DNA of 64,000 nucleotides from an uncultured Pseudomonadales bacterium. Its GTDB lineage: Bacteria; Pseudomonadota; Gammaproteobacteria; Pseudomonadales; Azotimanducaceae. Position 1 is the first letter of the stretch; every line of letters begins with the position of its first letter. The notes under the pieces are model-generated. The model did not search any database. It had not been told where the DNA came from and worked only from the letters and a program-made list of their open reading frames with translations. This document shows positions 18,081-25,928 of this stretch, one piece after another. The position numbers were made by a program, and so were the translations under genes. Where the stretch lies: assembly GCA_937775265.1 (NCBI GenBank), contig CALKBV010000020.1, positions 1 through 64,000 of the forward strand, read 5' to 3'.

Positions 18081-19379
18081 TTAAAGAAACAGGAACTTAC
18101 TCAGAAAAATCGCACCAATCACATAAACCGCGGCGGGACATTCTGCGGCCCTGCCACTCATCACTTTAACCGCAACATACGTGATAAAGCCAAGTCCAAT
18201 CCCATCGGCAATCGAGAAAGACAAAGGCATACCGAGCGCACAAACAATAGCCGGTGCGCTTTCGGTAAGGTCTTGCCAATCCAACTCAGCCAGGCTCTTT
18301 GCCATCAGGCAAGCCACAAACAATAGCGCGGCTGATGTCGCAAACGCGGGAATAGTTTGGGCAAGCGGCGCAAAAAACAAGCAAAGAAGAAAAAGCCCTG
18401 ACGCTGTTACAGCTACCAGTCCAGTTCGACCACCAGATTCCACTCCGGCAGCACTTTCTATATAAGACGTCGTCGACGAGGTTCCTGCGATTGCACCGAC
18501 AACCGTTGCTGTTGAATCAGACAATAACGCCCTACCTAACCTAGGCAGTTTGCCATCAGAGTCCGTTAAACCCGCCCGATTAGAAACCCCGACTAAGGTC
18601 CCCGCTGTGTCAAACACATCCACGAGTAACATTGTTAACACGACCGTGACCATAGAGACGTCCAAAACCGCCATCAGATCAAATTTAAACAACACCGGAG
18701 AGAGCGATGGAGGCGCGGCAACAACGCCTTGATATTCTGCTGCACCAACGGCCAGACCAAGAACAGTCGCCACCAACATACCGATAATGACAGCGCCAGT
18801 GACACCCCGTGCCGTCAACGCGACGATCAATGCAAAGCCAGCTAAGCAAATAATAGCGCCGGGCGCCGCCATATCGCCAAAAGTCACCAGTGTTGCTGGG
18901 TTAGCCACCACCACGCCAGCATTCTTGAGCGCGATAAATCCAAGAAATAGCCCAATACCGGCGGAGATGCCCAGTTTAAGGTTCTTTGGAATGGCATTGA
19001 TCAGCCATTCACGAACGGGCAATACACTCAAGATCACAAAAATAATCCCGGAGACAAAAACAGCCCCCAGCGCTGCCTCCCAGGTGTGTCCTAATCCAAG
19101 CACGATGCCATAGGTAAAAAACGCATTTTGGCCCATACCCGGCGCCTGAGCGATCGGGTAATTCGCCCATAACCCCATGACAAGTGAGCCCACCGCTGCA
19201 GCGATACAAGTCGCGACAAATACCGCCCCAAAATCCATACCCGCGTCTGACAAAATCGCAGGATTAACGACTGTAATGTAAACCATAGAGAGAAAAGTGG
19301 TGGCACCTGCGATGAGTTCAGTTCGCACATCCGTGCGGTGATGATCCAATTGAAAATAGCGCTGAAGAAAATCCTGCAA
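18081..19379 (-). CDS. AzgA-type adenine/hypoxanthine/guanine permease
   Basis: A 432-residue, highly hydrophobic protein of the AzgA/GhxP branch of nucleobase permeases. Signatures: TELIAGATTFLSMVYITVVNP near 20-40, NYPIAQAPGMGQNAFFTYG near 74-91, LLVDVFDTAGTLVGVS near 246-261 and AGTSSTTSYIESAAGVESGGRTGL near 294-317, in consecutive blocks. It imports purine bases by proton symport. The gene is divergent from the phosphoribosyltransferase operon, separated by 72 nt, so uptake and salvage of the base are probably controlled from one short regulatory region. Confidence 0.93.
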   Translation of the reverse strand: MQDFLQRYFQLDHHRTDVRTELIAGATTFLSMVYITVVNPAILSDAGMDFGAVFVATCIAAAVGSLVMGLWANYPIAQAPGMGQNAFFTYGIVLGLGHTWEAALGAVFVSGIIFVILSVLPVREWLINAIPKNLKLGISAGIGLFLGFIALKNAGVVVANPATLVTFGDMAAPGAIICLAGFALIVALTARGVTGAVIIGMLVATVLGLAVGAAEYQGVVAAPPSLSPVLFKFDLMAVLDVSMVTVVLTMLLVDVFDTAGTLVGVSNRAGLTDSDGKLPRLGRALLSDSTATVVGAIAGTSSTTSYIESAAGVESGGRTGLVAVTASGLFLLCLFFAPLAQTIPAFATSAALLFVACLMAKSLAELDWQDLTESAPAIVCALGMPLSFSIADGIGLGFITYVAVKVMSGRAAECPAAVYVIGAIFLSKFLFL

Positions 19380-19398
19380 TGCTGCACCCTGCTGGTTT

Positions 19399-19404
19399 TA
19401 TAAT
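19399..19404 (+). promoter_or_regulatory. Possible -10 element for the salvage operon
   Basis: A perfect TATAAT lies about 48 nt before the phosphoribosyltransferase start in the 72-nt divergent spacer. No convincing -35 is found 16-18 nt upstream, so the assignment is weak. Confidence 0.3.
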
Positions 19405-19451
19405 TCATGTAACAATGACAAATAGCGTCCCGCAATGCTACTCTGCGGCCC

Positions 19452-20027
19452 ATGAAAAAACGCTTCATTTCCGCCGATGAGTTGCTCATCGATTCTTTTA
19501 AACTGGCCGACCAGATTTTTCAGAGCGGCTTTAAACCCCATTTCATCGTTGGCGTCTGGCGCGGTGGCGCACCGGTTGGTATCGCGGTTCAGGAATACCT
19601 CGATTATCGAGGCCTCGAGACAGACCATATCGCTATTCGAACATCATCCTACTACTCGATCGGGGAGCAGGATAAAGAAGTTCGCGTACACGGTCTTAAC
19701 TACATTATCGATAATGTTAACGCCGACGATGACCTACTGCTTGTCGATGACGTGTTCGATTCTGGTCGTAGCATCATCGCAATTTTGAATGAATTGTCTG
19801 ATAAGTCCCGCGCTAATCTACCCAAGACGATTAAGATTGCCACACCGTGGTACAAGCCCGACAGAAACACCACAGATATCGTTCCAGATTTTTTTATCCA
19901 CGAAACAGACCAATGGTTGGTGTTTCCCCATGAGCTATCGGGTTTAAGCGATGAAGAAATCGCAGCTAACAAACCGGAAATCTGGAAGACGATTTCTGCC
20001 ATGAACGCAAAACCAGCAAACGGCTAA
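19452..20027 (+). CDS. Hypoxanthine/purine phosphoribosyltransferase-like protein
   Basis: The 191-residue product has the type I phosphoribosyltransferase layout: a FIVGVWRGGAPVG loop at 31-43 and the PRPP-binding motif LLLVDDVFDSGRS at 95-107. It ends with a segment rich in acidic residues and tryptophan. It would convert hypoxanthine or a related base plus PRPP into the nucleotide in the cytosol. It starts a three-gene operon; only 2 nt separate its stop from the 2OG oxygenase start, and the third gene is a nucleoside hydrolase. The opposing permease gene supports a purine base as substrate. Confidence 0.85.
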   Translation: MKKRFISADELLIDSFKLADQIFQSGFKPHFIVGVWRGGAPVGIAVQEYLDYRGLETDHIAIRTSSYYSIGEQDKEVRVHGLNYIIDNVNADDDLLLVDDVFDSGRSIIAILNELSDKSRANLPKTIKIATPWYKPDRNTTDIVPDFFIHETDQWLVFPHELSGLSDEEIAANKPEIWKTISAMNAKPANG

Positions 20028-20029
20028 TC

Positions 20030-20884
20030 ATGAAAGTCGATATCGTAGACCTTAACGCGGTTGACGCGCAGCGACTTGTTACAGAATCCCTGATCCAATC
20101 AGGCTTTGCGGTAGTTGAAAACCATAAAATACCCATCTCGGAACTGAATGCACTTTACGAGGACTGGGACAATTTCTTTTGTAAAAGCAATCCGGATCAG
20201 TACGTCACAGATGCAGAATCTCAAGCTGGATACTTCTCGGCTCTTTTTGCAGAAACCGCAAAGGGACACGAAGCACAGGACCTTAAAGAATACTTCCATT
20301 ACTGGCCAGGTGGTGTATTGCCTGGATCGGTTGAAAAGCTGACTCTGCATTATTATGACGCCATCTTTAACCTGGGCCGGGATGTGATGGCCTGGCTTCA
20401 GGCCAATTCACCAACAACCCTCTGGCAGTCTATCGACAAGCCTTTCGAAGAATATCTATCACGCAACCAGACCCTCTTACGTATCCTTAGGTATCCGCCC
20501 TTAACCGGCAATGAGCCGCCTGATGCAATTCGTGCCGGCGCTCACGAAGATATTAACCTCATCACCATGTTACCCGCCGCCAGCGAATCTGGCCTGCAGA
20601 TTAAGCCAAAAGGCTTTGACAATTGGATACCCGTTGAGGCGCCACCCGGCTCCATTGTGATCAATATTGGGGACATGCTTCAGGAACTGACGGGCGGAGT
20701 AATACCATCGACGACTCACCGAGTCGTCAATCCTACAGGTGATGCCGCCAACAAGGCTCGACTGACCGCACCGGTATTTTGCCACCCTTACCCAGAGATG
20801 GTGCTGTCTGATAGATACACCGCAAAATCTTACCTTCACGAACGACTATCAGAAATCAATGCAGAAGCGCTTCGCCCTTCATGA
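20030..20884 (+). CDS. Fe(II)/2-oxoglutarate oxygenase, isopenicillin-N-synthase type (copy 1)
   Basis: A 284-residue double-stranded beta-helix dioxygenase. Iron ligands are H172 and D174 (AHEDIN) and H230 (STTHRVVNP). R244 in NKARLTAPVF is the 2-oxoglutarate anchor, with threonine two residues on where serine is usual. The FAVVENHKI opening is typical of the family. Substrate is unknown, but the gene sits between a phosphoribosyltransferase (2-nt gap) and a nucleoside hydrolase (4-nt overlap). Thymine-7-hydroxylase and pyrimidine deoxynucleoside dioxygenase of fungi are of this fold, so a nucleobase or nucleoside substrate is reasonable (inference). Confidence 0.85.
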   Translation: MKVDIVDLNAVDAQRLVTESLIQSGFAVVENHKIPISELNALYEDWDNFFCKSNPDQYVTDAESQAGYFSALFAETAKGHEAQDLKEYFHYWPGGVLPGSVEKLTLHYYDAIFNLGRDVMAWLQANSPTTLWQSIDKPFEEYLSRNQTLLRILRYPPLTGNEPPDAIRAGAHEDINLITMLPAASESGLQIKPKGFDNWIPVEAPPGSIVINIGDMLQELTGGVIPSTTHRVVNPTGDAANKARLTAPVFCHPYPEMVLSDRYTAKSYLHERLSEINAEALRPS

Positions 20885-21813
20885 GCGGCTCCCGGAAGGT
20901 AGTATTGGACACAGACCCAGGCATAGACGATGCCATGGCACTTCTTTACCTGCATGCCTGTGGCAACCTAGAACTATTAGGTATTACTACCATTTTGGGT
21001 AACGCCAGCATTGAAAACTGCACCAATAACGCCCTGTTCCTGTGTGAACAGTTTAGCATCACTGCGCCAGTCTATCGCGGAGCTGATCGGAGTGTGACGG
21101 GAGAACAACCCGAGGTTTACCCCGACTTTGTTCATGGCATAAACGGCCTAGCAGATATACAAGTAACGGTTGCAGGAAAATCAGCAGAAGATCAGGACGC
21201 CTGTACCTATTTGCTCGAATCATCCAACGCCAACCCAGGCGAGATCACCATTATCGCTGTGGGCAGACTGACTAACATCGCGATGGCGCTAAACAAAGAC
21301 CCTACGTTTGCTAACCGCGTAAAAGAAATCATCTTCATGGGAGGCGCCGCAACTTGTGAAGGAAACGTTACCGCCTGGGCAGAAGCTAATATAATTGGCG
21401 ATCCTGAAGCGGCGTCCATCGTCTTTAATTCGAACATTCCTCTCGTCATGGTTGGACTTGATGTCACCCTGCAGACCCGAATGTCACAACCCTTTGTGAA
21501 TTCGTTAATGCCAGACCTATCACCGCTGCAAAACCTTTTGCGATCTATCAACGGTGTCTATGCGAACTTCTACAAAACCAGTCAGAACTGGGACGAGTTT
21601 CCTGTCCACGATTCCTCGGCCATTGCCTACGCTCACAATCCCGACATGTTTGGCACCGAGCACGGCCGGCTCAGCTGTATCCTGGATGGAGAGCAACGCG
21701 GCAGGACGGTCTTCGTGCCGAGCAGATCAGGGAATCATCAAGTCTGCTTATCGGTCGATTCAACCGCGATGCTCGATGATTATCTTAACAACGTCACTGC
21801 CGCTTACCGTTAA
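20881..21813 (+). CDS. Inosine/uridine-preferring nucleoside hydrolase
   Basis: The 310-residue protein opens with the calcium-binding signature VVLDTDPGIDDAMALLY (residues 7-23) and carries AVGRLTNIA and IIFMGGAATCEGNVTAWAEANIIGDPEAA in consecutive blocks around 126-170, the nucleoside hydrolase core. The C-terminal third has HDSSAIAY, the conserved HD pair near the ribose site. It hydrolyses ribonucleosides to base and ribose in the cytosol. Its start codon overlaps the oxygenase stop (ATGA), so it is translationally coupled as the last gene of the salvage operon. Confidence 0.93.
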   Translation: MSGSRKVVLDTDPGIDDAMALLYLHACGNLELLGITTILGNASIENCTNNALFLCEQFSITAPVYRGADRSVTGEQPEVYPDFVHGINGLADIQVTVAGKSAEDQDACTYLLESSNANPGEITIIAVGRLTNIAMALNKDPTFANRVKEIIFMGGAATCEGNVTAWAEANIIGDPEAASIVFNSNIPLVMVGLDVTLQTRMSQPFVNSLMPDLSPLQNLLRSINGVYANFYKTSQNWDEFPVHDSSAIAYAHNPDMFGTEHGRLSCILDGEQRGRTVFVPSRSGNHQVCLSVDSTAMLDDYLNNVTAAYR

Positions 21814-21985
21814 ATAACCATCGATAAAGCCGTTAACGAAGCACCTTAGCGTCGAATGCGTCATGTTTTATCAAGAGACAATTCATACCTGTGGATGGTG
21901 GCCAGAGCAGCATTCGATGGCAATAAACCTGTTGCTAATCTCTTTCCTGAGGAACAAGCTCTGCGGATAATTTGAGGAAAATCCA

Positions 21986-22108
21986 ATGGGCAGGGAACAA
22001 AAAACCAATAAGGAAAGTAAAAAGACCGCACAGCTGTCGCAAAAAGAAAAAAAAGCACAAAAGAAAGCGAAGAAAGACAGCAAAGCAAAAATTGTCAGCG
22101 ACCTGTAA
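21986..22108 (+). CDS. Small lysine-rich protein, 40 residues
   Basis: An ATG at 21986 is preceded by GAGGAA with 6-nt spacing and opens a 40-codon frame ending in TAA. The product is about one third lysine with many Q, E and S (MGREQKTNKESKKTAQLSQK, then KKAQKKAKK). I recall similar 40-60 residue NKESKK...KEKK proteins in other gammaproteobacteria, which with the ribosome binding site supports a real gene. Function unknown; it could bind nucleic acid or ribosomes by charge. Longer frames on the opposite strand are shadows of this lysine bias. Confidence 0.6.
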   Translation: MGREQKTNKESKKTAQLSQKEKKAQKKAKKDSKAKIVSDL

Positions 22109-22262
22109 CGACCGCTCTACCTGACAAAAACCCATACCGTCGCGCCCGATACCATTGGCGCTAAAGGCTAGTCTGGTTCATAAGGCCATTGCCTTCTGCG
22201 GCCTGAGTGCCATCAATGACGAATGATGATATGGGGAGTAAATCGACCATCTAAATACCTTT

Positions 22263-23435
22263 TTAGGTCGAGAAAGAAAGAAGACGTTTGACCAGACCGT
22301 AACAGTCGTGATCTTCTATCGCCTGATACATATACGGCATATTTGCTCCCCAGAGCGCCTTGGCCTCTCTTCCTTCTTGTGTCTCCAATGATTTAAGAAC
22401 CGCTGTCCCCAAGGTGATCAGTGTCATCCACCAGAGGACATAACCCAGGCGATAGTCTTCCAATAACATTGGGTAGGTATAAGCGGCTGTTTTGGGCTCA
22501 ATTTCCGTCAACCTCTGATGATATTGTTTTAGGAAGTCGAGGTCTTTTCGTCGGACTTCGGGGCGGACGGAGTGCTGCCATGCTTCGCTAAACTCCAGGC
22601 CAGGGGGCCCTGGAGCCACTAGCTGCCAGTCAATATAAGTGATTTCGCTGGACTCCCCAGTTTGGGGTTTCGTTCTAAATAAGTTGTTCCCTCTTAAATC
22701 GTTGTGCAGCAGTGTATGCGGTCTTTGGTTCAAGATTTGGTAGATTCGGTCTAATAGCCGCTCTGCGTTTCCATCACAGATGAGTCTGGTCATGGGCTCC
22801 AAAGATGGCCATTTATCCTGAAAAGGACCTTGTTTAAAAGCGTTCTCCCACAGTGCAACAAAAGTGTCGATATTATCTTCGCACCCCAGTGCAGATTCAT
22901 GCATCGGAAATTCATACCGGTTTTCCGGAAATCCAATCCAATCTAATTTAAGAGTATCGCTTTCCCAAAAGAGAGCGTGAAACTCTGCCAGCTCCAAGAT
23001 GATCTTTCGTATGTCTGCTTCTCCCTGCTGATCAATTAACTGATCAAATAACTTCGAGTGAGAGCTTAGGTCTTCCATGATGATAGAAAAAAATTCACAT
23101 CGCTCCAGGTTGTCATATAGCACGCTGTAAATGGTCGGTGTACGAAGTGGTACCTCAGCGGCGAGTTTTTCGAAAAAAAGTACTTCTCGCAGATAAGCGT
23201 TATTGCTAATAGCAATTGCTCTTTGGTCTTCGTTCTGACAAACGATTTTGATGATGAGTGACGGAGGAAGTACTGATGGACTGTCGGCGTATATGATATC
23301 GTGAATTCTGAAGACATCTGCAAGATGACCTCCAGCAACGAGAGAGGTGTTAAAGCCTATGACTTGAGTTCCCAGAATGCTTGATAACCATGGGGAAGTT
23401 ACCTCATTGATGCGCTTGGGAATAGTGGTGGTCAT
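22263..23435 (-). CDS. Aminoglycoside-phosphotransferase-like kinase (EcKinase/CHK type)
   Basis: A 390-residue protein of the ecdysteroid-kinase-like/CHK branch of the phosphotransferase fold. Visible elements: PSLIIKIVCQNEDQ with the ATP-binding lysine near 61, a REVLFFEKLA helix, SIIMEDLSSHSK hinge near 116-127, the catalytic loop LLHNDLRGNNLF near 242-253 (HND with two N), and ITYIDWQLV near 268-276, the metal-binding IDW. Substrate unknown; family members phosphorylate small hydroxylated molecules or acyl-carrier-like substrates. It stands alone, convergent with the salvage operon. Confidence 0.8.
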   Translation of the reverse strand: MTTTIPKRINEVTSPWLSSILGTQVIGFNTSLVAGGHLADVFRIHDIIYADSPSVLPPSLIIKIVCQNEDQRAIAISNNAYLREVLFFEKLAAEVPLRTPTIYSVLYDNLERCEFFSIIMEDLSSHSKLFDQLIDQQGEADIRKIILELAEFHALFWESDTLKLDWIGFPENRYEFPMHESALGCEDNIDTFVALWENAFKQGPFQDKWPSLEPMTRLICDGNAERLLDRIYQILNQRPHTLLHNDLRGNNLFRTKPQTGESSEITYIDWQLVAPGPPGLEFSEAWQHSVRPEVRRKDLDFLKQYHQRLTEIEPKTAAYTYPMLLEDYRLGYVLWWMTLITLGTAVLKSLETQEGREAKALWGANMPYMYQAIEDHDCYGLVKRLLSFST

Positions 23436-23516
23436 CTGGCGTTCCGAAAATTTCTTGAGCCATTGGAGCAGATAAGACTAGTTGCGCCAAGGTCTATTAA
23501 CATGCAGGAAAGATGA

Positions 23517-23700
23517 TGTTATGTTGACCCTACAGAAGAAGATCTATTGAACGCTATAAGTACTATTAATGGCACCATTTCACCCGATGATCTCGGGTTC
23601 ACTCTGATGCATGAACATGTCATGGTCAGTGCGAGTGGTTTATGAAATCAATATCCTGAAATGTTGGGTCCTGACCGGTGTGTTATCAAACGGAACGTAA
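23517..23700 (+). pseudogene. N-terminal remnant of a phosphotriesterase-family gene
   Basis: The plus strand reads DPTEEDLLNAISTING and then ISPDDLGFTLMHEHVMVSASG before a TGA. The block DDLGFTLMHEHV is the N-terminal signature of phosphotriesterase-related lactonases, with the HxH metal pair. After the stop the frame continues NQYPEMLG, which still fits the family (ENYPELLG). The rest of the roughly 320-residue gene is absent. Start and stop were lost, so I treat it as a truncated relic. Confidence 0.6.
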
Positions 23701-23703
23701 AAG

Positions 23704-24489
23704 GTGTCGGCACAGAAGAACATGAACATAGAAAGTCAACACAACAAGGCTTATGCGACCCAAGAAGACTGGGTTCAACGCGGTTTTGAAAGAGGCCAAA
23801 AGATCAGCCTACCCGTTTTCCATGGGCTTCAAAGGTTCCTAACTGAATTGAATGTCGGACAGACAACAAACCGCCAGAGCTATCGCGCAGCGAACATCAA
23901 ATCGCGGCTTCTAGAACAATGGTTCGGTTGGAGCAACCCTGTCACCCGCAAGTTTTTGAAGAGCAACATGACCGAAGACCCATCGTATATCGAGAGATCA
24001 ATCAACCGATACCTGGACAACGGTCGTTGCACAGAAACAAACGGCTATCTATATCCTAGTGAATCACTCACTGAGGATCTAGCAGACATTTGTATCAGAG
24101 CTCAAACGCCCCACGAGTGGAAAAAAGCGTCAATAAAGCTCAAGGTTTCAAAAGACCTATTACGTCTATCCGTCCTAATGACTGAAAGAGGCAATGATCC
24201 TTTACGTGGGGTGTCAGGCCAGCTGATTAGGATAGAACTGTCAATCTGGGAGCAACTATTATCCCAACGCAATTTGCCCCTTAGTAGTTCAGAGCTGGCA
24301 AACCGCTCGCGTATGCAAAAAAGTACTCTAACGACACTACTTGATGCGGCAATGAAACATAAATTATTCATCTCCGCCATAGACGTCGAGGATGAAAGAA
24401 TTACGCGTTGGACGCTCAACTCTCGCCATAGCAGAAACAAGTATATTAAGTCTCTTCTAGAAGAGAACGTCGAAACAACCATCCGCTAA
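23704..24489 (+). CDS. Unrecognised protein with possible C-terminal winged helix
   Basis: A 261-residue frame starting at a GTG (23704) or an in-frame ATG (23722); neither has a strong ribosome binding site. I recognise no N-terminal domain. Residues about 195-245 (SSELANRSRMQKSTLTTLLDAAMKHKLF, then DERITRWTLN) have the spacing of a MarR-like helix-turn-helix and wing. The many charged residues and lack of membrane or signal segments suggest a cytosolic regulator. It follows the phosphotriesterase remnant directly, a setting that suggests rearrangement. Confidence 0.5.
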   Translation: MSAQKNMNIESQHNKAYATQEDWVQRGFERGQKISLPVFHGLQRFLTELNVGQTTNRQSYRAANIKSRLLEQWFGWSNPVTRKFLKSNMTEDPSYIERSINRYLDNGRCTETNGYLYPSESLTEDLADICIRAQTPHEWKKASIKLKVSKDLLRLSVLMTERGNDPLRGVSGQLIRIELSIWEQLLSQRNLPLSSSELANRSRMQKSTLTTLLDAAMKHKLFISAIDVEDERITRWTLNSRHSRNKYIKSLLEENVETTIR

Positions 24490-24995
24490 TTGACGGGATA
24501 ATCTGGCGACGTGGTTTACCTCCCCGTGGGTGAGGCAGTTTAAACTCAAGTAAAATAGGCCATCACTAACATCCGTTGTCTTTGTTTCGTAAGCAATAGA
24601 AACCGCTTTGCAGATAAGTGAGGGCTGTGCGCCTGTTTGCACACTTCTGTAACAGTCAAACACTACAGGTATTGCGACGCCTTGTCGCAACCGTTGCTAC
24701 TTTTTAGCAGGAATACTGGAAGTCGGACTCACTTGAAACAGACTCCTCAGCATGGGTTCTGAGCGTCTGCACCAAGCAGGCCTCCTCGCCTGTCAACCAG
24801 TGACTCTCAGCAAGCTGCTTTTCCAACATACCCAGGTTACTGGGCCATATCTTTATCGCGGGCTCTACGTCGGAAGCATCAAGTCCTTCGGGAGTATAGG
24901 CGCTATTAACGCCCTCTTCGGAGGACACCGCAACAAGGACTTCCCCTGTTCTTGGCCTTGTCCCTCAACCCAAATACAGCCAATATCTGAACCCG
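24490..24995. other. Intergenic region with one doubtful frame
   Basis: About 500 bases between converging genes. A minus-strand frame at 24704-24928 (74 codons, GTG start) is acidic and has no obvious chance-frame bias, but I recognise no family and its ribosome binding site is weak. No terminator hairpin was seen. Confidence 0.3.
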
Positions 24996-25916
24996 CTAGG
25001 CCCCGTGACTCGCCCTAATCCGCTCCTGAATGTGTTCACCAGCAGTCACCTCGGGGAATTTCGGGCGTTCGCCCGCTATAAGGCAACTATCCAATACCTT
25101 GACCGGCGTTTCAGTATCAGGGTCAACGAACATGGCAATACTGTATCGATCAACATCGCCCAGTTTGGGTTGCACACGGTGTGGGGTAGAACGATATCTG
25201 CCATTGGTCCAACGCTCCATCAGGTCACCAGTATTGATGACAATGGCATCGTTTTTCGGCGCAACTGGATGCCAGGCACCCTCCGCGTCCTGAACCTCAA
25301 GCCCACCGATATCTTTTTGGAACAATAGCGTAATCATGCCGTAATCGGTGTGAGCGCCTGCGCCAAGCTGACCGGCCGCGATATCATCAATAACCGAAGA
25401 TGGGTAGTAGAGTAATCGAAGGCTGACATTTTCGCCCTGGTGATATTGCACAAAAAAATCCTGCTCCATACCAAGCGCTTTTGAGAACACGCGTTGGATG
25501 CGATAGGCACCTTCGAGGCATGCTTTATAAAAATTCGTAAGCTCGTCCCTGAATTCAGGCGTAGGCCAACGGGGGTCTGATCTGTCATGTCGAAGCAGGT
25601 CGCGAAGGGTAAAAGTTTGTTTCAGGTCAGCGGGCTTACTCGGATCAAGATGTTCTACGCCCAGAGACTGATAACCAAAATTCTCTTCGGCACTCACATA
25701 GGCAGAAGTCGATTTTTCTTCCTCGGAACGAGAGAAGAACCACGTTGATAGTTCGAAGGTGTAATCAATCTGTGCCTGAGTAATTCCCAGGTTCACAATG
25801 TTCATGAATCCCGAATGGGTTAATGCGTCGGAGACCCGGCTCGCCAGATCGTCGAGGGCGGCATCGTCCTGCTCGTTATAGGTCGAAAAATCTATTGTTG
25901 GTATAAGCACTGGCAC
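24996..25916 (-). CDS. Fe(II)/2-oxoglutarate oxygenase, isopenicillin-N-synthase type (copy 2), last gene of the xdh operon
   Basis: A 306-residue dioxygenase with a complete active site: H189 and D191 (AGAHTDYGMITLLF), H246 (STPHRVQP) and the R257-x-S 2-oxoglutarate anchor (RYSIAMF). The N-terminus (IPTIDFSTY) and the GFMNIVNLGI strand are family-typical. It begins 12 nt after puuD and is the final member of the operon xdhA-xdhB-xdhC-uraD-uraH-guaD-puuD. Nothing in the known purine route from guanine to allantoin needs such an enzyme. Inference: it hydroxylates or demethylates an unusual purine or a side product. It shares only fold and family with the copy at 20030. Confidence 0.87.
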   Translation of the reverse strand: MPVLIPTIDFSTYNEQDDAALDDLASRVSDALTHSGFMNIVNLGITQAQIDYTFELSTWFFSRSEEEKSTSAYVSAEENFGYQSLGVEHLDPSKPADLKQTFTLRDLLRHDRSDPRWPTPEFRDELTNFYKACLEGAYRIQRVFSKALGMEQDFFVQYHQGENVSLRLLYYPSSVIDDIAAGQLGAGAHTDYGMITLLFQKDIGGLEVQDAEGAWHPVAPKNDAIVINTGDLMERWTNGRYRSTPHRVQPKLGDVDRYSIAMFVDPDTETPVKVLDSCLIAGERPKFPEVTAGEHIQERIRASHGA

Positions 25917-25928
25917 CGACCTAATCCT

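Noticed and set aside
21861-22135. Several phenylalanine-rich minus-strand frames
   Set aside because: They are antisense shadows of the lysine-rich 40-residue gene; AAA/AAG codons read as TTT/CTT on the other strand.
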